DNA from: an uncultured bacterium
Lineage (GTDB): Bacteria > Actinomycetota > Coriobacteriia > Coriobacteriales > Coriobacteriaceae
Assembly (NCBI GenBank): GCA_905214435.1
Contig: CAJMMA010000011.1
Location: 1 to 47,099, forward strand
Reading direction: 5' to 3'
DNA: 47,099 nucleotides
The notes under the pieces: model-generated
What the model saw: the letters and a program-made list of their open reading frames with translations, nothing else
What the model was told of the DNA's origin: nothing
Databases searched by the model: none
Translations under genes and position numbers: made by a program
In this document: in pieces, positions 8,177 through 16,210 of the stretch
Layout: each line of letters starts with the position of its first letter
Position numbering within the stretch: the stretch's first letter is position 1

Positions 8177-9490
8177 CTACCGAGCAGTCGACACCACCAG
8201 GAGCGCGTCGTGCTCGAAGGGATGCTGGGCCACGCGGATGCCGTCTTCGATACCCGCGACCGGCAGGTTTGCCACGCGCTTGGTCTCCAGGTCAAACGCC
8301 ACCGCGCTCCAGGCTGCAGCGCCGCCCTCGAGCTTGAGCTTCACAGACGTGGTCCTGGGCAGATAGACCACCACGCGCTCGCCCACACGCGCCACGCGGA
8401 TGGCCTCGCGTGCGTCGTCGAGCAGCTCCTGGGCGGGCTCCACGGCCGCCGCACTGTCCGCACTCGTGGCGCCCAGGCCGCGCAGCACGTGCTCGATCAG
8501 GCCAAAGTCCCACACGCCCGCAAACTGCAGGCACTCCTGCCAGCGGAACGGCATGTCAAAGCCCTCGCCCAGGACCGAACCCTGGCTGCGCGACGTCTGC
8601 CAGTTCCAAACACCGTGCGCGCCGTAGGTAATGCCCGCCGAAGCACCGGCCAGAATGCTCGACCACACGCTCGCGCGGCAATCCTGCGCGGTGAAACGCC
8701 AGTACACGTTGCGGCTCGCGCCCATCTGCTCGTAGCAGGGCTCGGAGTTGACCATCGGCTTTTTAGGGTAGTTGGCGATAAAGTCCTGCGGCAAGCGCCA
8801 AGCCTCGGGCTGACCTTCGTAGTTGTGGCCGGGCTGGAACATGTAAAAGTCCAGGCGGTCCAGATACTGCGCCGGTATGGTGCGGTTGGCGCGGTTGATG
8901 TGCATGGTGCGCAGGGCCTCGGGCGCACGCTTGACGACCTCGTCGAGCGCGTCCTCGTAATAGGCGATGGCCTCGTCGTCCGCAAAATCGGTGTCGCCCG
9001 TCACCACGTAGACGGGATCGTACTCACCCAGGTTGTCGACCACGCGGGCAACGTGGGCACGCACCTCCTCGCGCGGCATGACCTCGACGCCGCAACGCTC
9101 GGCGATCTTGGCACCCCAGGTACCGGGCACGTAGTTGCACCACATGAGCACGAGCGCCGGGCGAATGCCGTGCTCCACGGCCGCCCGGCACATGCGGCGG
9201 GCGCGGTCCCAGTACTCCTGGTTGGGCGCGCTCCAGTCAAAGTGCACGCCATCCTCGCTCGCGTAGGGCCAGATGCCCAGGTCGGGCAGACAGCGATCCC
9301 ACTGCGGCAGGGTGTTAATCTGAAGCACATTCATGCCCTGCTCGGCACGGCGGGTCAGGTAGTAGTCCCAGTCGTCCTCGGTAATACTCGTAAATGCGCT
9401 CCAGCACGTATCGGCAAACCAAAAGAACGGTTTGCCATCGCACAGAAAGCCATCCTGGCGACCGTTGACGGTCAGCTTTCCTAGACTCAT
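8177..9490 (-). CDS. DUF4038/GH140-family glycosidase (apiosidase-like)
   Basis: This 437-residue protein fits the DUF4038 fold, which includes GH140 apiosidases that release D-apiose from plant rhamnogalacturonan II. The N-terminal family pattern is present: FLCDGKPFFWFADTCWSAF (15-33) and YYLTRRAEQGMNVLQIN (43-59). Likely catalytic acids are Asp165/Asp167 in VTGDTD and Glu249 in VNSEPCYE, by analogy with family positions. No signal peptide is present, so it would act on imported glycosides. ATG 9490 is chosen over 9496 because AAAGGA is correctly spaced only for it. Substrate is unproven; GH140 is supported by context with a pentose-type operon at 23.9-28.6 kb. Confidence 0.75.
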   Translation of the reverse strand: MSLGKLTVNGRQDGFLCDGKPFFWFADTCWSAFTSITEDDWDYYLTRRAEQGMNVLQINTLPQWDRCLPDLGIWPYASEDGVHFDWSAPNQEYWDRARRMCRAAVEHGIRPALVLMWCNYVPGTWGAKIAERCGVEVMPREEVRAHVARVVDNLGEYDPVYVVTGDTDFADDEAIAYYEDALDEVVKRAPEALRTMHINRANRTIPAQYLDRLDFYMFQPGHNYEGQPEAWRLPQDFIANYPKKPMVNSEPCYEQMGASRNVYWRFTAQDCRASVWSSILAGASAGITYGAHGVWNWQTSRSQGSVLGEGFDMPFRWQECLQFAGVWDFGLIEHVLRGLGATSADSAAAVEPAQELLDDAREAIRVARVGERVVVYLPRTTSVKLKLEGGAAAWSAVAFDLETKRVANLPVAGIEDGIRVAQHPFEHDALLVVSTAR

Positions 9491-9617
9491 CTGCATGTCC
9501 TTTCGCTTGATAACGGAATTGCGAACCGCTAGGGCTTTCGCGGTAACCTTACGCAAAGACCCCGCCGCCCGGCACATCCTTGCGGGCAAAGCATGCCCAT
9601 CCCCATCAGTCTACCTT

Positions 9618-9657
9618 GCAAGAAGGGCCCCGCCGGGCTTGCGCCTGACGGGGCCCT
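9618..9657 (-). terminator. Hairpin after the PTS EIIBC gene
   Basis: On the minus strand AGGGCCCCGTC (9647-9657) pairs with GGCGGGGCCCT (9624-9634) around a 12-base loop, followed by TTCTTG. It lies about 40 bases after the permease stop, so it is a probable terminator with a weak T tract. Confidence 0.65.
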
Positions 9658-9697
9658 GTCGTGTAGGTAAGGTCATATGCGACCGAATGGCTTGGCC

Positions 9698-11125
9698 TTA
9701 GGCCTCCATCTCGGCGAGCTCCTTCTTGGAGAAGCCGGTCACGTAGACCACGGCGGCGGCGATGACAAAGGAGATTGCCATACCGACGATAGCCCAGACG
9801 GTGTTCATCTGGCCACCCTGCAGGTAGTTGGTGAAGACCAGGAAGTTTGCGGCACCGCCCGCGAGGTAATAAGTGACACCCATGAGGCCGGAGAACACAG
9901 CGCCGATGGCACCGCCGATGAACATACCGAGCATGGTGCGACGGAAGCGCATGAGGATACCGAAGAGCGCGGGCTCGGTGACGCCGCCGGCGATGGCGGA
10001 GATGACGTAACCCAGGGCAAGACCCTTCTCGTCGGGGTTCTTCATCTTGAGGAAGGCACCGAAGGCGCAGCCCCAGACGGCGGCCATGGCGCAGTTGGTG
10101 GAAACGAAAACGAACGGATCGTAGCCGGCAGCGATGATCTGAACCTGAGCGAGCAGGCCGATGGGCATGTGCATGCCGCAGACCACGAAGAGTTGCCAGA
10201 AGGCGCCGAGGATGGCCATGACGATCAGGATACCGATGCCGCCGAGGTCAGCCAGACCAAACAGGGCGTTGGCGATGAGGTTGCCGATCTCGTTGCCGAT
10301 CGGGGCGAGAACGATGAAGGCGATGGGGATCGTGACGATCATGGTGCAGAACGGCGTGAAGACCGTGGAGAGTACGTCGGGCATGACCTTCTTAAAGAAC
10401 TTCTCGACAAAGTAGAGCACCGGCACCGAAAGGATGATCGGCAGGACGGACTGCTGATAGTTGGCCGCGGCGATCTGGATGCCGTAGACCGAAATGATGC
10501 CGCCACCGTCCTGGGTTGCGACGCTCACCACGGACGGGGCCATAAGGGCACCGCCGAGGAGCATGCCGAGGACGGGGCTGGCGCCGAGCTTCTTAGCTGC
10601 GGCATAGCCCAAGTAGATGGGGATAAACGTGAACGTTGCCTCATACAGCGTGGTGTAGAGGAACGTATAGGTCGGGTCGGTATCGGAGAGGACGCCGAGC
10701 ATGGTGGGGCCGAGGACGGCCGCGATGGTGCGGAACAGACCGCCGGCCATGAGCAGCGGGATGAGCTGGGTCATGGAGCCGGACAGGTAGTCGAGGATGA
10801 TGTTGGGCAGGTTCTTGAGCTCGAACTTCTCCTTGGGAGCATCGAGGTTCTCGTCAACGGCGGCACCCTGCTTGACGCCGGAGATGGCGACGAACTCGGC
10901 GAGCACCTTGGGCACGTTCTGGCCGATGATGACCTGGAGCTGGCTGCCGACGAACTGGCAACCCAGAACACCCTTGACCTTCTTGATCTTCTCCACGTCG
11001 GCCTTGCTGTTGTCCTTGAGCGTCAGACGCAGGCGCGTCATGCAGTTGGTGGCGACGGTAACGTTCTCCGCGCCGCCCACGAGCTCGAGGACATCGGTGG
11101 CAATCTGCTTGTTATCTACTGCCAT
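9698..11125 (-). CDS. PTS EIIBC permease, glucoside/sucrose/trehalose type
   Basis: The 475-residue product joins an EIIB domain (1-90) with the phosphorylated Cys28 in ATNCMTRLRL to an EIIC membrane domain (about 110-460). Characteristic stretches are LIPLLMAGGLFRTIAAVLGP, GGALMAPSVV, VFVSTNCAMAA and GGVTEPALFGILMRFRR. This is the beta-glucoside/sucrose/trehalose class. There is no EIIA domain, so it needs a separate one, plausibly the protein at 968-1504. It would deliver sugar 6-phosphates that suit the two GH1 enzymes. The start at 11125 follows GGGAGGGG. Upstream lies a 489-base region with TAAAC-type palindromes that may bind the LacI regulator at 28891-29901. Confidence 0.92.
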   Translation of the reverse strand: MAVDNKQIATDVLELVGGAENVTVATNCMTRLRLTLKDNSKADVEKIKKVKGVLGCQFVGSQLQVIIGQNVPKVLAEFVAISGVKQGAAVDENLDAPKEKFELKNLPNIILDYLSGSMTQLIPLLMAGGLFRTIAAVLGPTMLGVLSDTDPTYTFLYTTLYEATFTFIPIYLGYAAAKKLGASPVLGMLLGGALMAPSVVSVATQDGGGIISVYGIQIAAANYQQSVLPIILSVPVLYFVEKFFKKVMPDVLSTVFTPFCTMIVTIPIAFIVLAPIGNEIGNLIANALFGLADLGGIGILIVMAILGAFWQLFVVCGMHMPIGLLAQVQIIAAGYDPFVFVSTNCAMAAVWGCAFGAFLKMKNPDEKGLALGYVISAIAGGVTEPALFGILMRFRRTMLGMFIGGAIGAVFSGLMGVTYYLAGGAANFLVFTNYLQGGQMNTVWAIVGMAISFVIAAAVVYVTGFSKKELAEMEA

Positions 11126-11614
11126 GGGACCCCTCCCCATATCGTCGTGTGCCTACCCGCTTGGGCATAGGCACGCCTTTGGCCCGGCGACTATAACCCC
11201 TTACGGTTACCGGACCCTTGGATACGCTGTCGTAAACAATGTGTTTACTGAACGTTTACTGGCTTTAGTTTACACGGAGTGTCTGATTTGTGGCAATTTT
11301 GCCGTCTGGAGTCCGGTGAACGGTAGGAAATCGGGGGTAAGCGTATTTAGACGGTAGAAGATCGTCTATTTGACCCGATATTGATATATGGCTATTTACG
11401 TGGGCTTTTATTTTGATGAACACCTCTATAACCTGTTAGATCCTCAACAAAAGTCCTGCTAGTTACTAGTAAACGTCTGTTTAGTAGTTCATTGCGTGTT
11501 CCGTTTTACCGTTTACCGAGTTCATCTGCTCATTCTACAGTTCTGCATTAGACTAAACATGTTTAATCTGTATTGCCGCCCTTGTTTAGTACTTGCGGCA
11601 CAAAGGAGTAGCTC
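11126..11614. promoter_or_regulatory. Divergent control region with TAAAC-type operator candidates
   Basis: This 489-base AT-rich gap separates two divergent genes. It contains the perfect palindrome GTAAACA-ATG-TGTTTAC (11232-11248), AGTAAACGTCTGTTTAGT (11468-11485), and the 12-bp palindrome TAAACATGTTTA (11554-11565) just before a -10-like TAATCT (11563-11568). Similar sequences occur before the sugar isomerase operon and before lacI. They look like operators of one LacI-type repressor. No gene is visible in the gap. Confidence 0.6.
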
Positions 11615-12952
11615 ATGGAACTCAAATCGTGTACCTACGCAACCGTCACCACGCTGGGCGATTTTGGCCCCTGGATCAGCAAGGTCGTACTCGACCTGCC
11701 CTGTACCGTGCGCGCCAACGACGTGAACGAGCACACGTTCAATATCTACTGTGCCCGCCACGAGCGCGCCGGCGAGGTCTTGATGCGCAAGGAGCACGGG
11801 GCCGATCACGCGGCGCCCTCCGTGGGCTACGTGCCGGTCCTCGCCACCTACCCCTGTGATGAGAACGGCCAGCGCCTGCCCAAGGGCACACACGTAGCGC
11901 TCGAGACGCCCGAGGTGCGTCTCACCAAAGAGATCGAGGGTGGCGTGCTGGGTTCGCGCTATATAGAGAGCCGCCTGCGCGTGACGCAGCTTGTGGCGCT
12001 CCCGGGCGAAGACGGCGACGACCCCACCGCGGGCCTCGTCTTCGATCGCAGCCGCGGCGACATCTGTCCCGCGCTCAAGGGCTGGCATAACGCCGTGCAG
12101 CAAACGCCCGTCGACGGCATCGCGCTCGAGTACGGCTATTTTGAGCCGAGCTTTGAGCCCGCTGACTCCGCGCTCTTCAACCCGTTTGCGCCCAAGGACA
12201 CGCCCGCCATCGAGAAGGCGCCGCTGATCGTGTACCTGCACGGCGCCGGCGAGGGCAAGGGCACCACACAGGGCGAGGGCGCGACGCGTGCCTACACCGG
12301 CAACCGCGTGACAGCGCTCTCGCAAAAGCAGATCCAGCGCTACTTTGGCGGCTTTGCCTGGGTGCTCGTGCCGCAGTCGCCCACCTTTTGGATGGACAAC
12401 GGCGTCGAGCAACTCGGTCGCTCCAACCAAAGCATCTACTCTCCCGTGCTCAAGGCGCTCATCGACGAGTTTGTCGCCGAGCATGCCGACCGCATCGACA
12501 CCGATCGCATCGTGGTCGCCGGTCTTTCCAACGGCGGCTTTATGACCCTGCGCCTGTGCGCCGACTATCCCGAGTTCTTCGCCGCGGGCCTTCCCTGCTG
12601 TGCCCCGTGGTACAACGCCACGGACGAGGACGTGGCCGCACTCGCCAAGACGCCGCTGTGGTTTACGCACTCCAAGGGCGACGAGCTCGTGTGCCCGCAG
12701 CAGACGGTGCTGCCGCTCACGGCGCGCCTGCGTGATGCCGGCGCCAACGTGCACCTCACCTACTTTAGCCATGTCGAGGACCTGACCGGCGTGTACCGCG
12801 AGGCCGACGGCTCGCCCAAGAAGACGTTCAATCACGGCGTGTGGATCCACCAGTTCAACGACCTGTGTTATCAAGACTTCGACGGGGGCAACGTACTCAT
12901 CGACGGCGAGCCGGTGGGCTGCTGGGAGTGGTCGGCTAGGGTTTCGAGGTAG
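11615..12952 (+). CDS. Alpha/beta-hydrolase, prolyl-oligopeptidase-like peptidase or esterase
   Basis: The C-terminal half of this 445-residue protein is an alpha/beta-hydrolase: IVYLHGAGEG (205-214) forms the oxyanion region, Ser305 in GLSNGGF is the nucleophile, Asp356 in HSKGDELV the acid, and His407 or His412 the likely base. The N-terminal 190 residues form a separate beta-rich domain as in poly-domain 'predicted peptidases' and carbohydrate esterases. No signal peptide is seen. The start follows AAAGGAG. It is divergent from the PTS permease and shares its control region, so a role in removing acyl groups from imported glycosides is possible, but the substrate is not shown. Confidence 0.8.
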   Translation: MELKSCTYATVTTLGDFGPWISKVVLDLPCTVRANDVNEHTFNIYCARHERAGEVLMRKEHGADHAAPSVGYVPVLATYPCDENGQRLPKGTHVALETPEVRLTKEIEGGVLGSRYIESRLRVTQLVALPGEDGDDPTAGLVFDRSRGDICPALKGWHNAVQQTPVDGIALEYGYFEPSFEPADSALFNPFAPKDTPAIEKAPLIVYLHGAGEGKGTTQGEGATRAYTGNRVTALSQKQIQRYFGGFAWVLVPQSPTFWMDNGVEQLGRSNQSIYSPVLKALIDEFVAEHADRIDTDRIVVAGLSNGGFMTLRLCADYPEFFAAGLPCCAPWYNATDEDVAALAKTPLWFTHSKGDELVCPQQTVLPLTARLRDAGANVHLTYFSHVEDLTGVYREADGSPKKTFNHGVWIHQFNDLCYQDFDGGNVLIDGEPVGCWEWSARVSR

Positions 12953-12962
12953 CCGTCCCATC

Positions 12963-13087
12963 GGGTGCCCCGCCCTTTAGTTTTGTGAACGTCCTCGCGC
13001 ATGGGCCCGTTCATCCTGCTCCTTCGGAACAACGGATAAACGGGTCCGCGCTGCGGAATGTTCACAAAACTAAAGGGCGGGGCACCC
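12963..13087. repeat. 125-bp palindromic element with perfect 28-bp arms
   Basis: Positions 12963-12990 are perfectly repeated in inverse at 13060-13087. A second inner pairing brings the GGGCCCGTT region near 13003-13011 together with AACGGGTCC near 13039-13047. The element would fold as one long hairpin. It starts 10 bases after the peptidase stop codon. No reading frame is present, and no target duplication is clear. Confidence 0.85.
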
Positions 13088-13218
13088 TGAGTTAACGTTG
13101 TTCGAAACGCTGGCCGGGCGCTTCCGGCGGGCCGCCAGGTCGGTGGCGATGCGGGCGTGGGCCCCGTCTTGCCTTGCGCGTAACTGGCTGAAAACAAATC
13201 GTGGTTGGAGTTATTCCT

Positions 13219-14730
13219 ATGTCTCAGAATTTGACTCGGGTGATTGTCACCACCGATATGGAAGTCGATGATATGAACTCTCTGGTTCATTTGGCTCTGT
13301 ATCTCAATGTGCTCGATGTGCAGGCTGTGGTGTACACGGCTTCGCAATATCACTTTCTTGGCGATGGTGTTCATACGCTGGGCGAGGTGAATCCGCATTG
13401 GCGGACCAAAGGCGTGCGCTCCTATACCTGGGACGTCGTTCCGCACGAGCCCGACCCCGAAGCTGGCTCGCTCATGGAGTACCGCCCATTCCCCGAGGGT
13501 TGGATCGAAAGCCTGTGGAGCAACGAGTATGCCCAGGCCTGGCCGCAGCTACAGGCCAACGCCGCTGCCGCCGGCGAGCCGTCCTTCCCCACGCCCGCCC
13601 AGATGATCGAGCGCACCTATATGGGCAACGTCGCCTTTGAGGGCGACGTGCGCGAGGAAACGCCCGGTTCGCGCGTCATCGCCGACGCCATCATGGATGA
13701 CGACCCCCGCACGCTGTGGCTCCTTTCCTGGGGCGGTATGAACACTATCGTTCGCGCCCTCATGTCCATCGCCGAACAATGGCAGAACACACCCGAGTGG
13801 CCCGCCGTGCGGCAGCGGATCTATCAGAAGGTGCGCGTGATGGGGGTTGCCAATGGCGTAGGTCAGGACAACTCATGGCTCGACCATGGGCGCGAGCTCT
13901 TTCCCGAGCTCGTCTTTTGGTGTGTGCCCCATAAGTATGGCAGCTATGTCAACGCCAAAATAGCTCAGTCCGATACGCTGCCGCTGTTTAAGGCTCCTTG
14001 GCCCGAGCATAATCTCACCCAGGGCAACGGCCCCCTCATGGCGCGCTATATGCTCTATGGTGATGGCAAGGTCTACGAAAACGAGCCCGAGCGCTTTCAG
14101 TTTGGCAAGCATGCCCGTCTGGATTGGGGCCTGGAAGGCGTGCCCGCAATGCAGTTTGAGCGCGGCGACTTTATGGCCGAAGGCGACAGTATGACCTATA
14201 TCCCGCTGCTGCCGTTTGGCCTGCGCGGTATCGACGACCGCAACTTCGATACGCTGCTCGGCCGTATGTTTCTTGATGGGCATCCCGATGCAGGAGCACC
14301 CACCGATTTTGACGCCATCAGTACGCCTGCAGACGACAACCCCAATCCCTACCTGCGCGCCTATCAGGAAGACTTTGCCGCCCGCGCGCAATGGTGCGCC
14401 CATGATCCGGCAGTCTGCTCGCACCCGGCGCATGTTGTCGAAGTTGCGGCCGATCGCAGTGCTATAGCCGGCGAACGCGTCGCCCTTGCAGCGACCATCG
14501 TCGATCCCGACGACAAGGGACTCGATGCGCATTGGGATATCGCCGTGGACCCGTCGAGCTATGCAGGTACCCAAGACCTGTCGCTGTGGCAAGAATGCAC
14601 AGTGGACACCACTTTCGTCGTGCCCGCCGACGCACGACCCGGCGATCGCTTCGTGCTCACCCTCACCGTGCAGACGCGCGCCGAGCGCCCCTGCAGCCGC
14701 TACGCCCAGGTCGCCATCACCGTCGTGTAG
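13219..14730 (+). CDS. DUF1593 nucleoside-hydrolase-like protein
   Basis: The 503-residue product begins RVIVTTDMEVDDMNSLVHLALY (7-28), a variant of the DxDxGxDD calcium-binding motif of nucleoside hydrolases, as is usual for the DUF1593 group. TLWLLSWGGMNTIVRAL and VMGVANGVGQDNSWLDHG follow as the remaining Rossmann-like strands. The C-terminal 90 residues from about 410 form a beta-sandwich domain (VVEVAADRSAIAGERVALAA) typical of DUF1593 partners. It probably cleaves an N- or O-glycosidic bond in a plant-derived compound; the exact substrate is unknown. No secretion signal is seen. ATG 13219 is chosen because GGAG lies eight bases upstream. Confidence 0.8.
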   Translation: MSQNLTRVIVTTDMEVDDMNSLVHLALYLNVLDVQAVVYTASQYHFLGDGVHTLGEVNPHWRTKGVRSYTWDVVPHEPDPEAGSLMEYRPFPEGWIESLWSNEYAQAWPQLQANAAAAGEPSFPTPAQMIERTYMGNVAFEGDVREETPGSRVIADAIMDDDPRTLWLLSWGGMNTIVRALMSIAEQWQNTPEWPAVRQRIYQKVRVMGVANGVGQDNSWLDHGRELFPELVFWCVPHKYGSYVNAKIAQSDTLPLFKAPWPEHNLTQGNGPLMARYMLYGDGKVYENEPERFQFGKHARLDWGLEGVPAMQFERGDFMAEGDSMTYIPLLPFGLRGIDDRNFDTLLGRMFLDGHPDAGAPTDFDAISTPADDNPNPYLRAYQEDFAARAQWCAHDPAVCSHPAHVVEVAADRSAIAGERVALAATIVDPDDKGLDAHWDIAVDPSSYAGTQDLSLWQECTVDTTFVVPADARPGDRFVLTLTVQTRAERPCSRYAQVAITVV

Positions 14731-14914
14731 CAACCGACGGCCCACATTCGGCAAGGAGTGTCCCCAGCTGTCGGCACAAAAGGAACGTCCCCAAGTGCCA
14801 AAATGACGAGGGTGGATAATCTCCCACTTTGAGCCCGCACACAGGCCAAAAACGGGAGATTATCCACTCTCACTCTGACTAGTCATTTAAGTCTGTCCCC
14901 AATGAGTACCCCAC
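14731..14914. repeat. Cluster of intergenic palindromic repeats
   Basis: Three repeat types are packed here. AAGGAGTGTCCCC...GGAACGTCCCC (14753-14792) recurs in inverse at 34551-34588. The palindrome 14808-14825/14854-14871 recurs at 8032-8095. CATTTAAGTCTGTCCCCAAT (14884-14903) has its inverse at 46851-46870. The structured element at 14952 follows. No gene is visible in this gap. Confidence 0.8.
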
Positions 14915-14951
14915 AGCAACGGCAACGCCGATGTCTTGGCAACGACAGCGA

Positions 14952-15091
14952 GCGGGTCGCATTTGAGACAAGGTGACGTGAAACGAAAGGGCGCTGACCT
15001 TCTGGTCGCGCCCTTGAAGTTGAACGTCAGATTGTCCAAATGCGGCCCGCGCAGCGTCGAGCCGTTACGCGGTTTGGTAAAACCGCGTAAC
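14952..15091. ncRNA. Structured element, copy 2 (candidate structured RNA)
   Basis: The layout matches copy 1. P1 pairs 14952-14965 with 15037-15050, with one pair that is T-G on the plus strand. The core 14969-15034 is nearly identical to 49-114, and GCAGCGTCGA (15051-15060) follows P1 directly. P4 pairs 15064-15075 with 15080-15091, loop GGTA. P1 has an unrelated sequence to copy 1 but still pairs. P4 differs at several positions on both arms, and pair 64:99 of copy 1 (T:A) is here C:G at 14984:15019. The element ends 3 bases from the pyrE stop. The T-G pair weakly favours plus-strand transcription. Confidence 0.6.
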
Positions 15092-15094
15092 TAC

Positions 15095-15775
15095 CTACTT
15101 GGCTCCGTACTGCTCGTAGTAGGCGTCGATGGCGGCCTTGAGCTCGTCATCGATGACGACCTTACCGTCGATCTCGTGGTTGTAGAGGGTCTCGACGACC
15201 TCGGCCATGGAAACGATGCTCGCGACGGGAAAACCGTACTTGGCCTCGATCTCCTTCTGCGCGGTGGTCACGCCGCCCTTGCCGACCTCCATGCGATTGA
15301 GGGATACGATGAGGCCCTTGATCTCGACATCGGCAGCAGCCTTGACCTTGGGATAGGTCTCGTCGATGGACTTGCCGCTGGTGGTGACGTCCTCGACCAT
15401 GACCACGCGGTCGCCGTCCTGGGGCTCATAGCCCAGCAGGTTGCCCTTGTCGGCGCCGTGGTCCTTGGCCTCCTTGCGGTCGCAGCAGTACTTGACCTCC
15501 TTGCCGTACAGCTCGTGGTAGGCAATGGCGGTCACGACGGCCAGGGGAATGCCCTTGTAGGCCGGCCCAAACAGCACGTCAAAGTCGTCGCCAAAGTTAT
15601 CGTGGATGGCCTGGGCGTAATACTCGCCCAGCTTCTTGAGCTGGTAGCCCGTCACATAAGCGCCGGCGTTCATAAAGAACGGAGACTGACGGCCGCTCTT
15701 GAGCGTAAAGCTGCCGAATTTAAGAACGTCGGACTCAACCATGAACTTGATGAACTCTTGCTTGTAAGCCTCCAT
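15095..15775 (-). CDS. pyrE: Orotate phosphoribosyltransferase
   Basis: PyrE joins orotate and PRPP to give orotidine 5'-phosphate in de novo pyrimidine synthesis. The 226-residue product carries the PRPP-binding motif VVMVEDVTTSGKSI near residue 125, preceded by FGPAYKGIPLA. SFTLKSGRQSPFFMNAG near the N-terminus is the orotate-binding region. The start at 15775 follows AGAGGAG; the longer reading frame upstream lacks such a site. No other pyrimidine gene is adjacent, so it appears to be transcribed alone. The structured element at 14952-15091 begins 3 bases after its stop codon. Confidence 0.96.
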   Translation of the reverse strand: MEAYKQEFIKFMVESDVLKFGSFTLKSGRQSPFFMNAGAYVTGYQLKKLGEYYAQAIHDNFGDDFDVLFGPAYKGIPLAVVTAIAYHELYGKEVKYCCDRKEAKDHGADKGNLLGYEPQDGDRVVMVEDVTTSGKSIDETYPKVKAAADVEIKGLIVSLNRMEVGKGGVTTAQKEIEAKYGFPVASIVSMAEVVETLYNHEIDGKVVIDDELKAAIDAYYEQYGAK

Positions 15776-15904
15776 GCGGGCTCCTCTCGTAATCGCGTAC
15801 GTGCCTTCCAGTTTAGCGCAGGCAGGGCGCGTTGCGGGCGCGCTTTGGGGCCTCGGCATTCTGTAAAGGCTTTGTCAGGGGCAATGGTTTTCCAAACATT
15901 GGGG

Positions 15905-15933
15905 TTGACACGGCAAACCCCCTCATCAAGAAT
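15905..15933 (+). promoter_or_regulatory. Candidate promoter of the Mg2+ ATPase leader
   Basis: A consensus TTGACA (15905-15910) is followed after 17 bases by AAGAAT (15928-15933, four of six matches). TTGACA lies in the loop side of a small hairpin, GGGGTT (15901-15906) with AACCCC (15916-15921). Transcription would begin near 15940, giving an untranslated leader of about 270 bases before the ATPase gene. Confidence 0.45.
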
Positions 15934-15999
15934 ACGGGCGGATTGTAACGGGTACGAGATACCCAAAGCGCGCCGCGCCCGGCCTTAAGGAGGTGTGCC

Positions 16000-16071
16000 A
16001 TGGAAGGCAGTCATAGTCGAAAAACCTGCATGTCGCCCTCGGCACGCCGCGAGGATTCCGCGCACGCATAA
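16000..16071 (+). CDS. Possible leader peptide upstream of the Mg2+ ATPase
   Basis: A 23-codon frame starts with ATG at 16000 after AAGGAGGTG (15988-15996), one of the best Shine-Dalgarno matches in the window. It ends with TAA at 16069-16071, 139 bases before the ATPase start. The peptide begins MEGSHSRKTC and ends REDSAHA; it is polar, with no membrane segment. Leader peptides control mgtA in enterobacteria, but this one shows no sequence likeness. The position suggests a regulatory role or a very small free protein. The repeat hairpin 16093-16128 lies between it and the ATPase. Confidence 0.4.
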   Translation: MEGSHSRKTCMSPSARREDSAHA

Positions 16072-16092
16072 GCGCCAACAGCCGATCGTCAA

Positions 16093-16128
16093 AACCACCA
16101 CAAAGGTGCCTGTCCCTTTGTGGTGGTT
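16093..16128. repeat. Palindromic repeat AACCACCACAAAGG
   Basis: AACCACCACAAAGG (16093-16106) is inverted at 16115-16128. The same palindrome occurs at 22308-22344 with its loop reverse-complemented, so the two copies lie in opposite directions. Here it sits in the leader of the Mg2+ ATPase gene. Confidence 0.8.
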
Positions 16129-16210
16129 CGAAAGCATGACGTGAGCGACATCTAGGTTTTTTGAAGCACATACGACACGTACGCTAACTCCCTTCAACAA
16201 GGAGGACCCT

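Noticed and set aside
15776..16210. M-box riboswitch before the Mg2+ ATPase
   Set aside because: The conserved M-box core sequences are not visible; a short reading frame and a repeat hairpin are found instead.
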